Below are positions 56,855 through 64,000 of a DNA stretch of 64,000 nucleotides, piece by piece. The translations under genes were made by a program, and so were the position numbers. A model generated the notes under the pieces. That model did not search any database and was not told where the DNA came from. It worked only from the letters and a program-made list of their open reading frames with translations. Position 1 is the stretch's first letter; each line of letters begins with the position of its first letter. The DNA comes from Agrobacterium genomosp. 13 str. CFBP 6927 (GTDB lineage Bacteria; Pseudomonadota; Alphaproteobacteria; Rhizobiales; Rhizobiaceae): NCBI GenBank assembly GCA_900012615.1, contig LT009756.1, positions 2,764,325 to 2,828,324 on the forward strand, read 5' to 3'.

Positions 56855-57295
56855 ATGGCCCGCATAGACCAGACCGACGATTGGCGGGACCGCCATGCGC
56901 CGACACTTTCCGCCTTCGAGTCGCTTGCGATCGAGGCGTATGGCCACCTGCCAGAAGAATTCCGCGCTTTAACGAAGGATCTCATCATCGAGATCGCCGA
57001 TTTTCCGACCGATGACGTGTTCGAAGACATGGCACTCGAAACACCCTTCGATCTTCTCGGACTGTTTGAAGGACGCGGCATCTCCGAACGTTTCACCATG
57101 GAAACGGGCGAAATGGTGAACCGCATCACGCTTTATCGCCGCCCCATTCTCGACTACTGGGCCGAGAACGAGGAAACGCTGGGCGACATCATCACCCATG
57201 TCCTCATCCACGAGATCGGCCACCATTTCGGCCTCTCGGATGATGACATGGAGCGGATCGAGGAAAGCGCTGACGAGGCCGCGGCGGAGCGATAG
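56855..57295 (+). CDS. zincin-like metallopeptidase family protein
   Basis: A 146-residue single-domain protein. The zinc motif HEIGHHFGLSDDD (first histidine at residue 119) is a full HExxH-x5-D minigluzincin pattern. GLFEGRGISERF and NRITLYRRPILDYW precede it, and the C-terminal ESADEAAAER is acidic. Proteins of this family are widespread in alphaproteobacteria and actinobacteria but lack a known substrate. AAGGAGCAGAA precedes the start. It has no signal peptide, so it is probably cytoplasmic. It is divergent from rplU. Confidence 0.88.
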   Translation: MARIDQTDDWRDRHAPTLSAFESLAIEAYGHLPEEFRALTKDLIIEIADFPTDDVFEDMALETPFDLLGLFEGRGISERFTMETGEMVNRITLYRRPILDYWAENEETLGDIITHVLIHEIGHHFGLSDDDMERIEESADEAAAER

Positions 57296-57313
57296 CCCCG
57301 CCGACGGCGCGTC

Positions 57314-57520
57314 TTATTGCTCGCCGAGCTTCATATCCGGATGGTATTCCTTGCCCTCGACCACCTTGGTCACGGCCTGGCCGCAATGCATCACGCCGCT
57401 TGCGGCGTTGAAGGCGTAGCTCGGCGAACCGGCAAGCTCCCATCCCTTGTTCAGCGCCTCGGTGACCCGATGGCAGAACTTCGAGTCATCGGGACCAGTT
57501 ATGAAACGATAGACCTTCAC
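57314..57520 (-). CDS. DUF1737 small protein
   Basis: A 68-residue protein matching the DUF1737 pattern: MKVYRFITGPDDSKFCHRVT, then LNKGWELAGSPSYAFN and GVMHCGQAVTKVVEGKEY. No function is known. The start overlaps the end of the HpcH-type lyase gene by four nucleotides, so it is translated from the same message. The fold is likely a small alpha/beta unit. It may assist the lyase or have an unrelated role. Confidence 0.85.
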   Translation of the reverse strand: MKVYRFITGPDDSKFCHRVTEALNKGWELAGSPSYAFNAASGVMHCGQAVTKVVEGKEYHPDMKLGEQ

Positions 57521-58428
57521 GTCTTTTTTGCCTTTCTCTGTGCGATGATATCGGCCATGGCAACCAGCCTCTCGGCCTGCCCCACATGCAGCCGTTCGAT
57601 CATCCGCCCGTTCATGTTGATGACGTTCAATTCCATAGATTCAGGTTTTGCGAAAGCGGCAATAATCTCTCTCGCATCCGCAACAGCGGCATCATCTGGC
57701 GCGAAGCGCCGATTGGCCGGCTCAATCTGTGCCGGGTGGATCAGCATCTTGCCATCGAACCCCATGGCGCGACCCTGTTCGCATTCACTGTCAAAAGCTG
57801 CAATGTCTCGAAAATCGTTGGACACGCTGTCGATGACATCAAGGCCATAGGCGCGGGCGGCGAGCACCACCTGCATCATCCAGGGCACGAGATAGGTTCG
57901 CCCGGGGAGGACTGGAACACGCGTTTCCTTGCGCAGATCGTTGAGCCCGATTACAAAGGCGGCAAGCCGCGCATCCGGCGTATGGGCAGCGTCGGCGATG
58001 GAGGCGGCGTTCAAAACACCCAGCGGCGTCTCAATCATTGCCCAAATTTTCAGGTCCTGGGGCGCATCGGCCTCCGCCAGAAGGTCGGCCACATCATGAA
58101 TATCTGCGGGCTGCTCCACCTTCGGCAGTAAAACCGCATCCGGCCGGCAGGAAAGCACAAGCTTCAAATCCGCCGCCCCATCAGGCGTGGAAAGCGGATT
58201 GATACGGATAATGGTCTCGCGTCCGGCAAATGGCGCGTCCGAAAAAAGCCTGCTGAGATTTTCCCGCGCTGCGCCCTTCATCTCCGGCGCAACGGAATCC
58301 TCGAGATCAAGGATTACCCCATCACAATCGAGATCGCGGATTTTTTCGAGCGCTCTGGCATTGATGGCCGGAACCGACAGCAGCGAACGGCGCGGTCTCA
58401 CAAGAATATTTCCGAAAAAATTAGTCAT
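57517..58428 (-). CDS. HpcH/HpaI/CitE-family CoA ester lyase
   Basis: A 303-residue TIM-barrel lyase of the CitE-like group. RRSLLSVPAINARALEKI, CDGVILDLEDSVAPEMK (metal-binding acids), ETIIRINP and WAMIETPLGVLN are the core motifs. GFDGKMLIHPAQIEPANRRF near the C-terminus is typical of malyl-CoA, citramalyl-CoA and L-malyl-CoA thioesterase/lyase enzymes. The exact CoA ester cannot be chosen. It is the first gene of a pair with DUF1737 and is divergent from the small membrane protein gene at 58538. Confidence 0.9.
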   Translation of the reverse strand: MTNFFGNILVRPRRSLLSVPAINARALEKIRDLDCDGVILDLEDSVAPEMKGAARENLSRLFSDAPFAGRETIIRINPLSTPDGAADLKLVLSCRPDAVLLPKVEQPADIHDVADLLAEADAPQDLKIWAMIETPLGVLNAASIADAAHTPDARLAAFVIGLNDLRKETRVPVLPGRTYLVPWMMQVVLAARAYGLDVIDSVSNDFRDIAAFDSECEQGRAMGFDGKMLIHPAQIEPANRRFAPDDAAVADAREIIAAFAKPESMELNVINMNGRMIERLHVGQAERLVAMADIIAQRKAKKT

Positions 58429-58537
58429 GCCGCACTTGTGTCAAGCTTTTGTGACATCTGCAACCTGACAATCCACCGAATCCTCTTGCAAGCCGGAAGA
58501 AGAAGGCCCACATTCGTCTAGAAAGAAAGGTTGAATC

Positions 58538-58768
58538 ATGCAAGGCATCCGTTCATTTTTCATAGCCGCCTCCGGCATCGCAATTCTGGCGATTGTCGCT
58601 CTTTTCACGGCGTCGCTCACTGTCGCTTTTATCGGTGTACTCGCCGTTCTTAGCGCTGCCCGTCTGCTTTCGGCGCGTCTGAAGCCGGCCCCCATTCCGG
58701 TCAAGCCCCGCAACCAGCGCGATATGCGTGTCTGGAACGACGGCAAAGGCACGATTATCGATCTCTGA
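58538..58768 (+). CDS. small conserved-looking membrane protein
   Basis: A 76-residue protein not recognised by function. Residues about 5-48 form two adjoining hydrophobic helices (FFIAASGIAILAIVALFTAS, then VAFIGVLAVLSAARLL). The tail is basic and polar (KPAPIPVKPRNQRDMRVWND) and probably faces the cytoplasm. GAAAGAAAGG lies upstream of the ATG. It is divergent from the lyase gene and is followed by leuD after 165 nt. Codon use looks coding, with GC-rich third positions. Confidence 0.7.
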   Translation: MQGIRSFFIAASGIAILAIVALFTASLTVAFIGVLAVLSAARLLSARLKPAPIPVKPRNQRDMRVWNDGKGTIIDL

Positions 58769-58933
58769 GATCGTTTGATCCGGTCAAAATGCGCGGGCGC
58801 CGTACGAGGCGTACCGAAGAACGCGGGTTTGCGCTTCTAAAGCGCCGAGTTTTGCAGTATTTCCCGGCAGAGAACATGCGGCAGGTTTTGGCCAGTGCCG
58901 GATTTTGTTCAAGGGAAACACGGGAAGCGACAG

Positions 58934-59539
58934 ATGGAAAAGTTCACGAAGCTGACGGGCGTTGCGGCGCCCATGCCGGTTGTAAATATCGACACCGATA
59001 TGATCATTCCGAAAGACTATCTGAAGACCATCAAGCGCACTGGCCTCGGAAAAGGCCTTTTCGCCGAGTCGCGTTATCTTGAGGATGGATCGCCAAACCC
59101 GGATTTCGTGCTGAACAAACCCGCCTACCAGAACGCCCAGATCCTTGTCGCCGGCGACAATTTCGGTTGCGGCTCCTCGCGCGAACATGCGCCATGGGCG
59201 CTTCTCGATTTCGGCATCCGCTGCGTGATTTCCACCAGCTTCGCCGATATCTTCTACAATAACTGTTTCAAGAACGGCATCCTGCCGATCGTCGTCAGCC
59301 CCGAAAACCTCGAAAAGCTGCTGGACGATGCGTCGCGCGGATCGAACGCCGTTCTCTCCGTCGATCTGGAAAGTCAGGAAATCAGCGGCCCCGATGGCGG
59401 CACGATCACCTTCGAGATCGATGAATTCAAGCGCCATTGCATGCTGAACGGTCTTGATGATATCGGCCTGACGCTGGAACATTCCGGCGCCATCGACACG
59501 TTCGAAAAGGCAAATGCCTCGGTCCGCCCCTGGGCCTGA
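58934..59539 (+). CDS. leuD: 3-isopropylmalate dehydratase small subunit
   Basis: A 201-residue swivelling-domain subunit that, with LeuC, isomerises isopropylmalate in leucine synthesis. [20 protein letters not shown] (near 16), [16 protein letters not shown] (near 75) and GILPIVVSP are the aconitase-swivel signatures. The start at 58934 gives [16 protein letters not shown], the normal N-terminus. leuC is not here, as is common in rhizobia. A terminator separates it from leuB, so the two are likely transcribed apart. Confidence 0.96.
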   Translation: MEKFTKLTGVAAPMPVVNIDTDMIIPKDYLKTIKRTGLGKGLFAESRYLEDGSPNPDFVLNKPAYQNAQILVAGDNFGCGSSREHAPWALLDFGIRCVISTSFADIFYNNCFKNGILPIVVSPENLEKLLDDASRGSNAVLSVDLESQEISGPDGGTITFEIDEFKRHCMLNGLDDIGLTLEHSGAIDTFEKANASVRPWA

Positions 59540-59558
59540 CCACATTTCCGCTCTTCAA

Positions 59559-59598
59559 AAAAGCCGATCCTGTACCAAACAGTACCGGATCGGCTTTT
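59559..59598 (+). terminator. terminator of leuD
   Basis: Twelve-bp stem AAAAGCCGATCC / GGATCGGCTTTT with a 16-nt loop that can itself form a short inner stem, 19 nt after the leuD stop, followed by a T-containing tract. Confidence 0.88.
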
Positions 59599-59761
59599 GC
59601 TTTGCTTGAAAAGCCCTTGAGGCGGAGATAAGAAGCCTCCGATCCCGTCCGGCCGCGATACGATTTGCCATGTGCAGGACGGAATGAGTTTGACGCCGCG
59701 CTCGCCGCAATCGAAAACCCTTCAGGATGTTTTTCGGCGCGCCGCCCAAGGAGGGTTTCTC

Positions 59762-60874
59762 ATGACAGTCCGTTCGCTTTTCCTGCTGCCCGGTGACGGT
59801 ATCGGCCCCGAAGCCATGGCTGAAGTTCGCAAGCTGATCGATTATATGAACAGCGCGCACAATGCCGGTTTCACCGTCTCGGAAGGTCTGGTCGGCGGCT
59901 CTGCCTATGACGCCCATGGCGTGGCGATTTCCGATGCGGATATGGAAAAGGCGCTTGCCGCCGATGCGATCCTGTTCGGCGCCGTCGGCGGCCCGAAATG
60001 GGATGGCGTCCCCTACGAGCACCGCCCGGAAGCCGGTCTGCTTCGCCTGCGCAAGGATCTCGAACTCTTCGCCAATCTGCGCCCCGCCATCTGCTACCCG
60101 GCGCTTGCCGCCGCCTCTTCGCTGAAGCCGGAACTGGTCGAAGGCCTCGATATCCTCATCGTCCGTGAACTGACGGGCGGCGTTTATTTCGGTGAACCGA
60201 AGCAGATCATCGATCTTGGCAACGGCCAGAAGCGCGGCATCGATACGCAGATCTACGATACTTTCGAGATCGAGCGCATCGCCAGCGTCGCTTTCGAACT
60301 GGCCCGCACCCGCGACAACCGCGTCTGCTCGATGGAAAAGCGCAACGTGATGAAGTCAGGCGTTTTGTGGAACCAGGTGGTCACCGAAACCCACGCCGCC
60401 AAGTTTAGGGATGTTCAGCTGGAACATATGCTGGCCGATGCCGGCGGCATGCAGCTGGTGCGCAAGCCCAAGCAGTTCGACGTGATCGTCACCGACAACC
60501 TCTTCGGCGACATGCTCTCCGACGTCGCCGCCATGCTGACCGGCTCGCTCGGCATGCTGCCATCCGCTTCGCTCGGCGCGCCTGACGCCAAGACCGGCAA
60601 GCGCAAGGCCATGTATGAGCCGGTACACGGTTCGGCCCCTGACATCGCCGGCAAGGGTATCGCCAACCCCATCGCCATGATCGCGTCCTTCGCCATGTGC
60701 CTGCGTTACTCGTTCAACATGGTGGATGAGGCAACGAAGCTCGAAGCAGCGATCGCAAACGTGCTCGACAAGGGCATCCGCACCGCCGACATCATGGCCG
60801 AGGGCAGCCGCCAGGTCGGAACCTCCGAAATGGGTGATGCGGTTCTCGCCGAATTCAAGGCGCTTTCGGCGTAA
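59762..60874 (+). CDS. leuB: 3-isopropylmalate dehydrogenase
   Basis: A 370-residue NAD-dependent decarboxylating dehydrogenase of leucine synthesis. The start at 59762 follows [31 protein letters not shown] opens the protein. The substrate-binding run is [14 protein letters not shown], with the [12 protein letters not shown] loop and tyrosine [10 protein letters not shown]. The metal/NAD signature is [27 protein letters not shown] (residues about 246-272), followed by [18 protein letters not shown]. The 3' end overlaps the converging cytochrome gene by 20 nt. Confidence 0.97.
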   Translation: MTVRSLFLLPGDGIGPEAMAEVRKLIDYMNSAHNAGFTVSEGLVGGSAYDAHGVAISDADMEKALAADAILFGAVGGPKWDGVPYEHRPEAGLLRLRKDLELFANLRPAICYPALAAASSLKPELVEGLDILIVRELTGGVYFGEPKQIIDLGNGQKRGIDTQIYDTFEIERIASVAFELARTRDNRVCSMEKRNVMKSGVLWNQVVTETHAAKFRDVQLEHMLADAGGMQLVRKPKQFDVIVTDNLFGDMLSDVAAMLTGSLGMLPSASLGAPDAKTGKRKAMYEPVHGSAPDIAGKGIANPIAMIASFAMCLRYSFNMVDEATKLEAAIANVLDKGIRTADIMAEGSRQVGTSEMGDAVLAEFKALSA

Positions 60875-62105
60875 CGCTCGACGAAACCGGTTGGGCAGGC
60901 GGCGCGTTCGCCTGCCCATCTTCCTTCGGCAGAAGATGCTCATATCTTTTGTCAGTCAGCGTCTTCAGAAAGGCGACGATGGCGTCCACACGCTTGTCGT
61001 CCAGCGCAGGCGCGGATGTCAGTTCCGCCATGGCGATATTTTCAGGCACTTCCGGCGCATCCCACGTCTTGCCCGTTTCCGGATTGATCTGGCGGCTCGG
61101 CTTCTTGCTTTTATATTTCACATAAAACAGCACCACCGTGCGCAAATCCTTGAATACGCCATTGTGCATGTAAGGACCGGTGACGGCGACATTGCGCAGC
61201 GTCGGCACCTTGAACTTGCCGCGCTGGGCGACATCGCCGGCAACTTCAGGATTTTGCGCCAGCCCCAGATCGATCGCGCCCGGCTTGGAGCCGTTCACAG
61301 CCCGAACCGATATATTGGCGGGAACGCCGATGTTGAAATATTTATGGTTGGTGAAGAGGCCGTCTTCCAGGCCCTTGGCGCCGCGGATTTCATGGCAGGT
61401 ATTGCAATTGGTGAATTGCGTCGAGGAGATCAGAACCCGACCCAGCTCTTCCTGATCGGTCAGCTTCTCCTCGCCGCGCAGGAAGCGGTCATATTTGGAA
61501 TCGAAGGTGGAGAACTCATCCGAGCGCTCAAAGCTCGCCAGCGCCTTCGTCATCGCGGCATAGGCGGTATCGTCGCTCGCAAAAACATCCTTGCCGAACT
61601 GCGTGCCAAAAGCCGCGACATAATCCGGGTTTTCCCTGAGCCGTTTGACGACCGCGGCCTTGTCCGGCATGCCCATTTCGAGGGGATTGAGCGGCGGACC
61701 ACCCGCCTGATCTTCAAGCAGGGAGGCGCGGCCATCCCAGAACTGCCCGCCGACATATTCTCCCGCCGCATTCCTGCCGAAAGGCGGCGTGAAGCGGGCA
61801 TAAGCTGCAGTCGGCGCGTTGCGGTCGCCCAGTGAAATACCGTCATCGCCAAGCGATACGTCCCGCCCCACCTTGTCGCTCTCCCGCGCATCGGAAAACC
61901 CGGCGGCCTGCATGTGGCAGGTGGAACAGGCCATGGTGCGGTTCATGGAAAGACTGGGATCGTCGAACAGCGCTGCACCGAGCTTTTCCAGCGTTGCATA
62001 GTCTTCACCGCCGTGGGCAGCCATACCATCGACACCGGTGCCCAAGGGGGCCAGCAGAATGGAGGCGGCGAGAGCAGCAGAGACAAAAAATCCGGGTTTC
62101 ATCAT
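60855..62105 (-). CDS. di-heme cytochrome c peroxidase (CcpA/MauG family)
   Basis: A 416-residue exported protein with two covalent c-type heme sites: CSTCH at residues 60-64 and CNTCH near 235. A signal peptide is present ([19 protein letters not shown], cleavage around residue 30). The spacing and the linking [26 protein letters not shown] segment match bacterial cytochrome c peroxidases and MauG-like proteins. Peroxidases reduce hydrogen peroxide with electrons from cytochrome c. The start is one of two adjacent ATGs (62105, 62102). The C-terminal 25 residues ([18 protein letters not shown]) are low complexity and overlap leuB in the opposite strand. Confidence 0.9.
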   Translation of the reverse strand: MMKPGFFVSAALAASILLAPLGTGVDGMAAHGGEDYATLEKLGAALFDDPSLSMNRTMACSTCHMQAAGFSDARESDKVGRDVSLGDDGISLGDRNAPTAAYARFTPPFGRNAAGEYVGGQFWDGRASLLEDQAGGPPLNPLEMGMPDKAAVVKRLRENPDYVAAFGTQFGKDVFASDDTAYAAMTKALASFERSDEFSTFDSKYDRFLRGEEKLTDQEELGRVLISSTQFTNCNTCHEIRGAKGLEDGLFTNHKYFNIGVPANISVRAVNGSKPGAIDLGLAQNPEVAGDVAQRGKFKVPTLRNVAVTGPYMHNGVFKDLRTVVLFYVKYKSKKPSRQINPETGKTWDAPEVPENIAMAELTSAPALDDKRVDAIVAFLKTLTDKRYEHLLPKEDGQANAPPAQPVSSSVTPKAP

Positions 62106-62194
62106 CGGTAGGCACGCTCGATATAAATGCGCGAGAGCAGGTTCGGACCGGGACATATGAAGCGGCTTTCAGTCCCACCGCGCTTCACCGAACA

Positions 62195-62263
62195 TGGATC
62201 ACGGGAGATAACTCCGCTCTTCCATGCCCTATAGAGAAATCTATAGCACTTTCCCGTGATCCA
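62195..62263. repeat. nested inverted repeat between the peroxidase gene and cobB
   Basis: Perfect 12-bp arms TGGATCACGGGA (62195-62206) and TCCCGTGATCCA (62252-62263) enclose a second palindrome CTATAG-N6-CTATAG (62229-62246). It is in the 222-bp gap downstream of cobB and upstream of the peroxidase gene. It could end cobB transcription or bind a regulator of the peroxidase. Confidence 0.75.
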
Positions 62264-62327
62264 GGCCTACAAACTTTCGCAGCTTGGTCCACTTTGCCGC
62301 AGGTCCACTGACCAAACCCGGAAACGA

Positions 62328-63644
62328 TCAACCGCCTTTGGCGATGGCGTGGAAAAAGGTGCCCGAGACAAAACCTCTCCTGCCACCGGATGGCCCGAGC
62401 GGACGACCCTGCCCGTCAGCAATCTGTGCGAAGGGCTCATCGCGGCCGGCATCGGTAACCCGCGCATAGTGGAATTCATGGCCGCGCAGAACATCCCCCG
62501 CCGTGCCGAGCGGTCCGGTTGCCGCGATCGTCGCCTGCCGGTAGCCGAGATTCATCTTGCGGGTCGCAAAGCTGGTGGCATGGGACAGAAGCCCGGTCAT
62601 GGCATGAGTCACCCCATCCGCATCTTCCAGCGCCTCTCCGAGCACCATGTAACCGCCGCACTCGCCATGAACGGGCTTTGTCGCGGCAAAGCGGGCAAGG
62701 CCAGCCTTGAAGCCAGCCGCATCCGCAAGCTTTCCGGCAAAAAGCTCGGGATACCCACCCGGCAGCCAGCAGATATCGCAGCTCCCGTCGGGCGCCTCAT
62801 CCGCGAGCGGGGAGAACGGCACGATCTCGGCCCCGGCCGCCTGCCAATGCTTCCTGAGATGCGGATAAAGGAAAGTGAACGCCGCATCCTCCGCCAGCGC
62901 AATGCGCTGGCCGGGCGGCGCAATCGCCGTGTCCACCGAGCCGGAGGGCACATTCACCGGCGCGGCGAGTGAAAGCAGGGCATCGAGATCGATGGATTTT
63001 TCCATCGCATCCGCCAGCCGTTCGATATGCACGTCGATTTCGGGATGTTCGCTGGCCTGCACCAGCCCCAGATGCCGTTCAGGCAGGATGAGCGAAGGAT
63101 CACGCAGCACACAGCCGGCAACGGGAAGGCCGATTTTTTCGATGGCTTCCGTGCACAGCGTCCGGTGTCTTTCGCTGCCCGCCCGGTTCAGCACCACCGC
63201 CGCCATGGTAACGGCCGGATCGTAGTGGGCAAAACCATGGGCGACGGCAGCGGCCGTCTGCGACTGGCCGGATACGTCCAGCACCAGCAGCACGGGAATG
63301 CCGAACAGCCGCGCCAGATCCGCCGCCGAACCTGTGCGATTTTCCGCAACCGGAATACCGTCGAACAGGCCCATGGCGCTTTCAATCAGAACAAGTTCCG
63401 CATCTTCGGTCTGCTGCGAAAACAGATGCCGCAACAATTCCGGCCGCATGGCCCAGCTATCCAGATTAAGACCCGATGTGCCGGTGGCGAAAGCGTGGAA
63501 ACCGGGATCGATGTAGTCGGGGCCCGTCTTGATGCCGCGCACCTTGATACCGCGTCGGGCAAAGGCCCGGAGCAGGCCGATAGTCACGCTGGTCTTGCCG
63601 GAACCCGAACGTGGCGCACCGATAATGATCGCCCGCGCCGTCAT
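62328..63644 (-). CDS. cobB: cobyrinate/hydrogenobyrinate a,c-diamide synthase
   Basis: A 438-residue amidotransferase of cobalamin synthesis that uses glutamine and ATP to amidate carboxylates a and c of the corrin. The N-terminal dethiobiotin-synthetase-like ATPase has GAPRSGSGKTSVTIGLLRAF, and GIKTGPDYIDPGFH supplies the substrate part. The C-terminal class I glutaminase domain carries the cysteine in HGECGGYMVLGEAL (near 329). Because rhizobia use the aerobic route, the substrate is probably hydrogenobyrinic acid. The start overlaps cobA in an ATGA arrangement, giving an operon with cobA first. Confidence 0.95.
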   Translation of the reverse strand: MTARAIIIGAPRSGSGKTSVTIGLLRAFARRGIKVRGIKTGPDYIDPGFHAFATGTSGLNLDSWAMRPELLRHLFSQQTEDAELVLIESAMGLFDGIPVAENRTGSAADLARLFGIPVLLVLDVSGQSQTAAAVAHGFAHYDPAVTMAAVVLNRAGSERHRTLCTEAIEKIGLPVAGCVLRDPSLILPERHLGLVQASEHPEIDVHIERLADAMEKSIDLDALLSLAAPVNVPSGSVDTAIAPPGQRIALAEDAAFTFLYPHLRKHWQAAGAEIVPFSPLADEAPDGSCDICWLPGGYPELFAGKLADAAGFKAGLARFAATKPVHGECGGYMVLGEALEDADGVTHAMTGLLSHATSFATRKMNLGYRQATIAATGPLGTAGDVLRGHEFHYARVTDAGRDEPFAQIADGQGRPLGPSGGRRGFVSGTFFHAIAKGG

Positions 63645-64000
63645 GAACCGGAAACTCCAAGACGCGCCCGCATCGAAACAATCTCGCCAATGACGATCAA
63701 AGCCGGTGCTTCGAAATTTTCCCGCTTTGCATCGTCAGCTATGCTTTCCAGCGAGCCGATGAAAATCCGCTCCTGCGCCGTCGTTGCCGACATGATGACG
63801 GCGACCGGCGTTTCGCCGGAACGGCCACCTTGCATCAAAAGGCTGGCGATCGTGCCTATATTCTTCAGCCCCATATAGACGACAATAGGTTCCCGTGTTT
63901 TCGCCAGCGCCAGCCAGTCCAGATCCTCTTCGGTGCCCGCAGCGTGGCCCGTGGCAAGAGTTACGGCGCGGCTGATGCCGCGCATCGTGGCGGGGATGCG
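63641..64000 (-). CDS. cobA: uroporphyrinogen-III C-methyltransferase (3' part)
   Basis: The C-terminal 119 residues of an S-adenosylmethionine-dependent tetrapyrrole methylase; the N-terminal half is off the right edge. Preserved motifs are VTLATGHAAG (family TGH-like element), TREPIVVYMGLKNIGTIASLL (the VxYMG motif), GGRSGETPVAVI and PALIVIGEIVSMR, the SUMT ending. The enzyme makes precorrin-2, the branch point for cobalamin and siroheme. Identity as CobA rather than another precorrin methylase rests on these endings and on coupling to cobB. Confidence 0.9.
   Translation of the reverse strand, partial: RIPATMRGISRAVTLATGHAAGTEEDLDWLALAKTREPIVVYMGLKNIGTIASLLMQGGRSGETPVAVIMSATTAQERIFIGSLESIADDAKRENFEAPALIVIGEIVSMRARLGVSGS

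Overview
The window is a continuous stretch of an alphaproteobacterial core chromosome. Protein sequences and gene order point to the Rhizobiaceae, most likely Agrobacterium or a close relative. Supporting markers are TrcR (DUF1013), a 180-kDa-type NAD-glutamate dehydrogenase, PhaR/PhaA/PhaB, a perfect CtrA-type box before ftsK, a cluster of GANTC (CcrM) sites, an Irr-like box before bfd-bfr, a rhizobial-style intergenic palindrome and the run rplU-rpmA-GNAT-GNAT-obgE-proB-proA-nadD-rsfS-rlmH-envC-ctpA. Coding density is high. I saw no rRNA, tRNA, CRISPR array, insertion sequence or prophage gene. Both ends cut genes: an IlvD/Edd dehydratase on the left and cobA on the right.

Region 1 (1-9180) is the most accessory-looking part, a sugar-acid catabolic locus. 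A leftward operon carries a DenD-like dehydrogenase, a GarR-like hydroxyacid dehydrogenase and an IlvD/Edd dehydratase. The rightward genes are an FAD-linked 2-hydroxyacid dehydrogenase, a FadR-type GntR regulator, an FAH-fold XylX-like dehydratase and a complete TRAP transporter (small membrane, large membrane and binding protein). Two matching dyads, one in the divergent intergenic region and one before the FAH gene, look like operators of the GntR protein.

Region 2 (9200-25930) holds acsA, trcR, yggS, leuS-lptE-holA, ferredoxin, an S4 protein with a Suv3-like helicase, a UbiH-type hydroxylase, tesB and the sigma54-preceded glnK-amtB pair. Between the helicase and the hydroxylase gene lies a 426-bp non-coding stretch with 11 GANTC sites.

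Region 3 (25930-38610) holds ftsK, lolA, xthA, a cyclic-nucleotide-binding protein, a CenR/OtpR-like response regulator, an L,D-transpeptidase, carD and the large NAD-GDH gene.

Region 4 (38700-44300) holds an MFS transporter, phaR divergent from phaA-phaB (polyhydroxybutyrate), and bfd-bfr (iron storage).

Region 5 (44290-56530) is one long leftward block: rppH, a YibQ-type deacetylase-like protein, ctpA, envC, rlmH, rsfS, nadD, proA, proB, obgE, two overlapping GNAT genes, rpmA and rplU. It links envelope maturation, ribosome assembly and proline/NAD synthesis.

Region 6 (56850-64000) holds a zincin-like protein, a CitE-like lyase with a small DUF1737 protein, leuD and leuB, a di-heme cytochrome c peroxidase, and the cobB-cobA end of the cobalamin pathway.

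All calls come from reading the sequence. No database or structure search was run, so gene symbols rest on recognised families and motifs.
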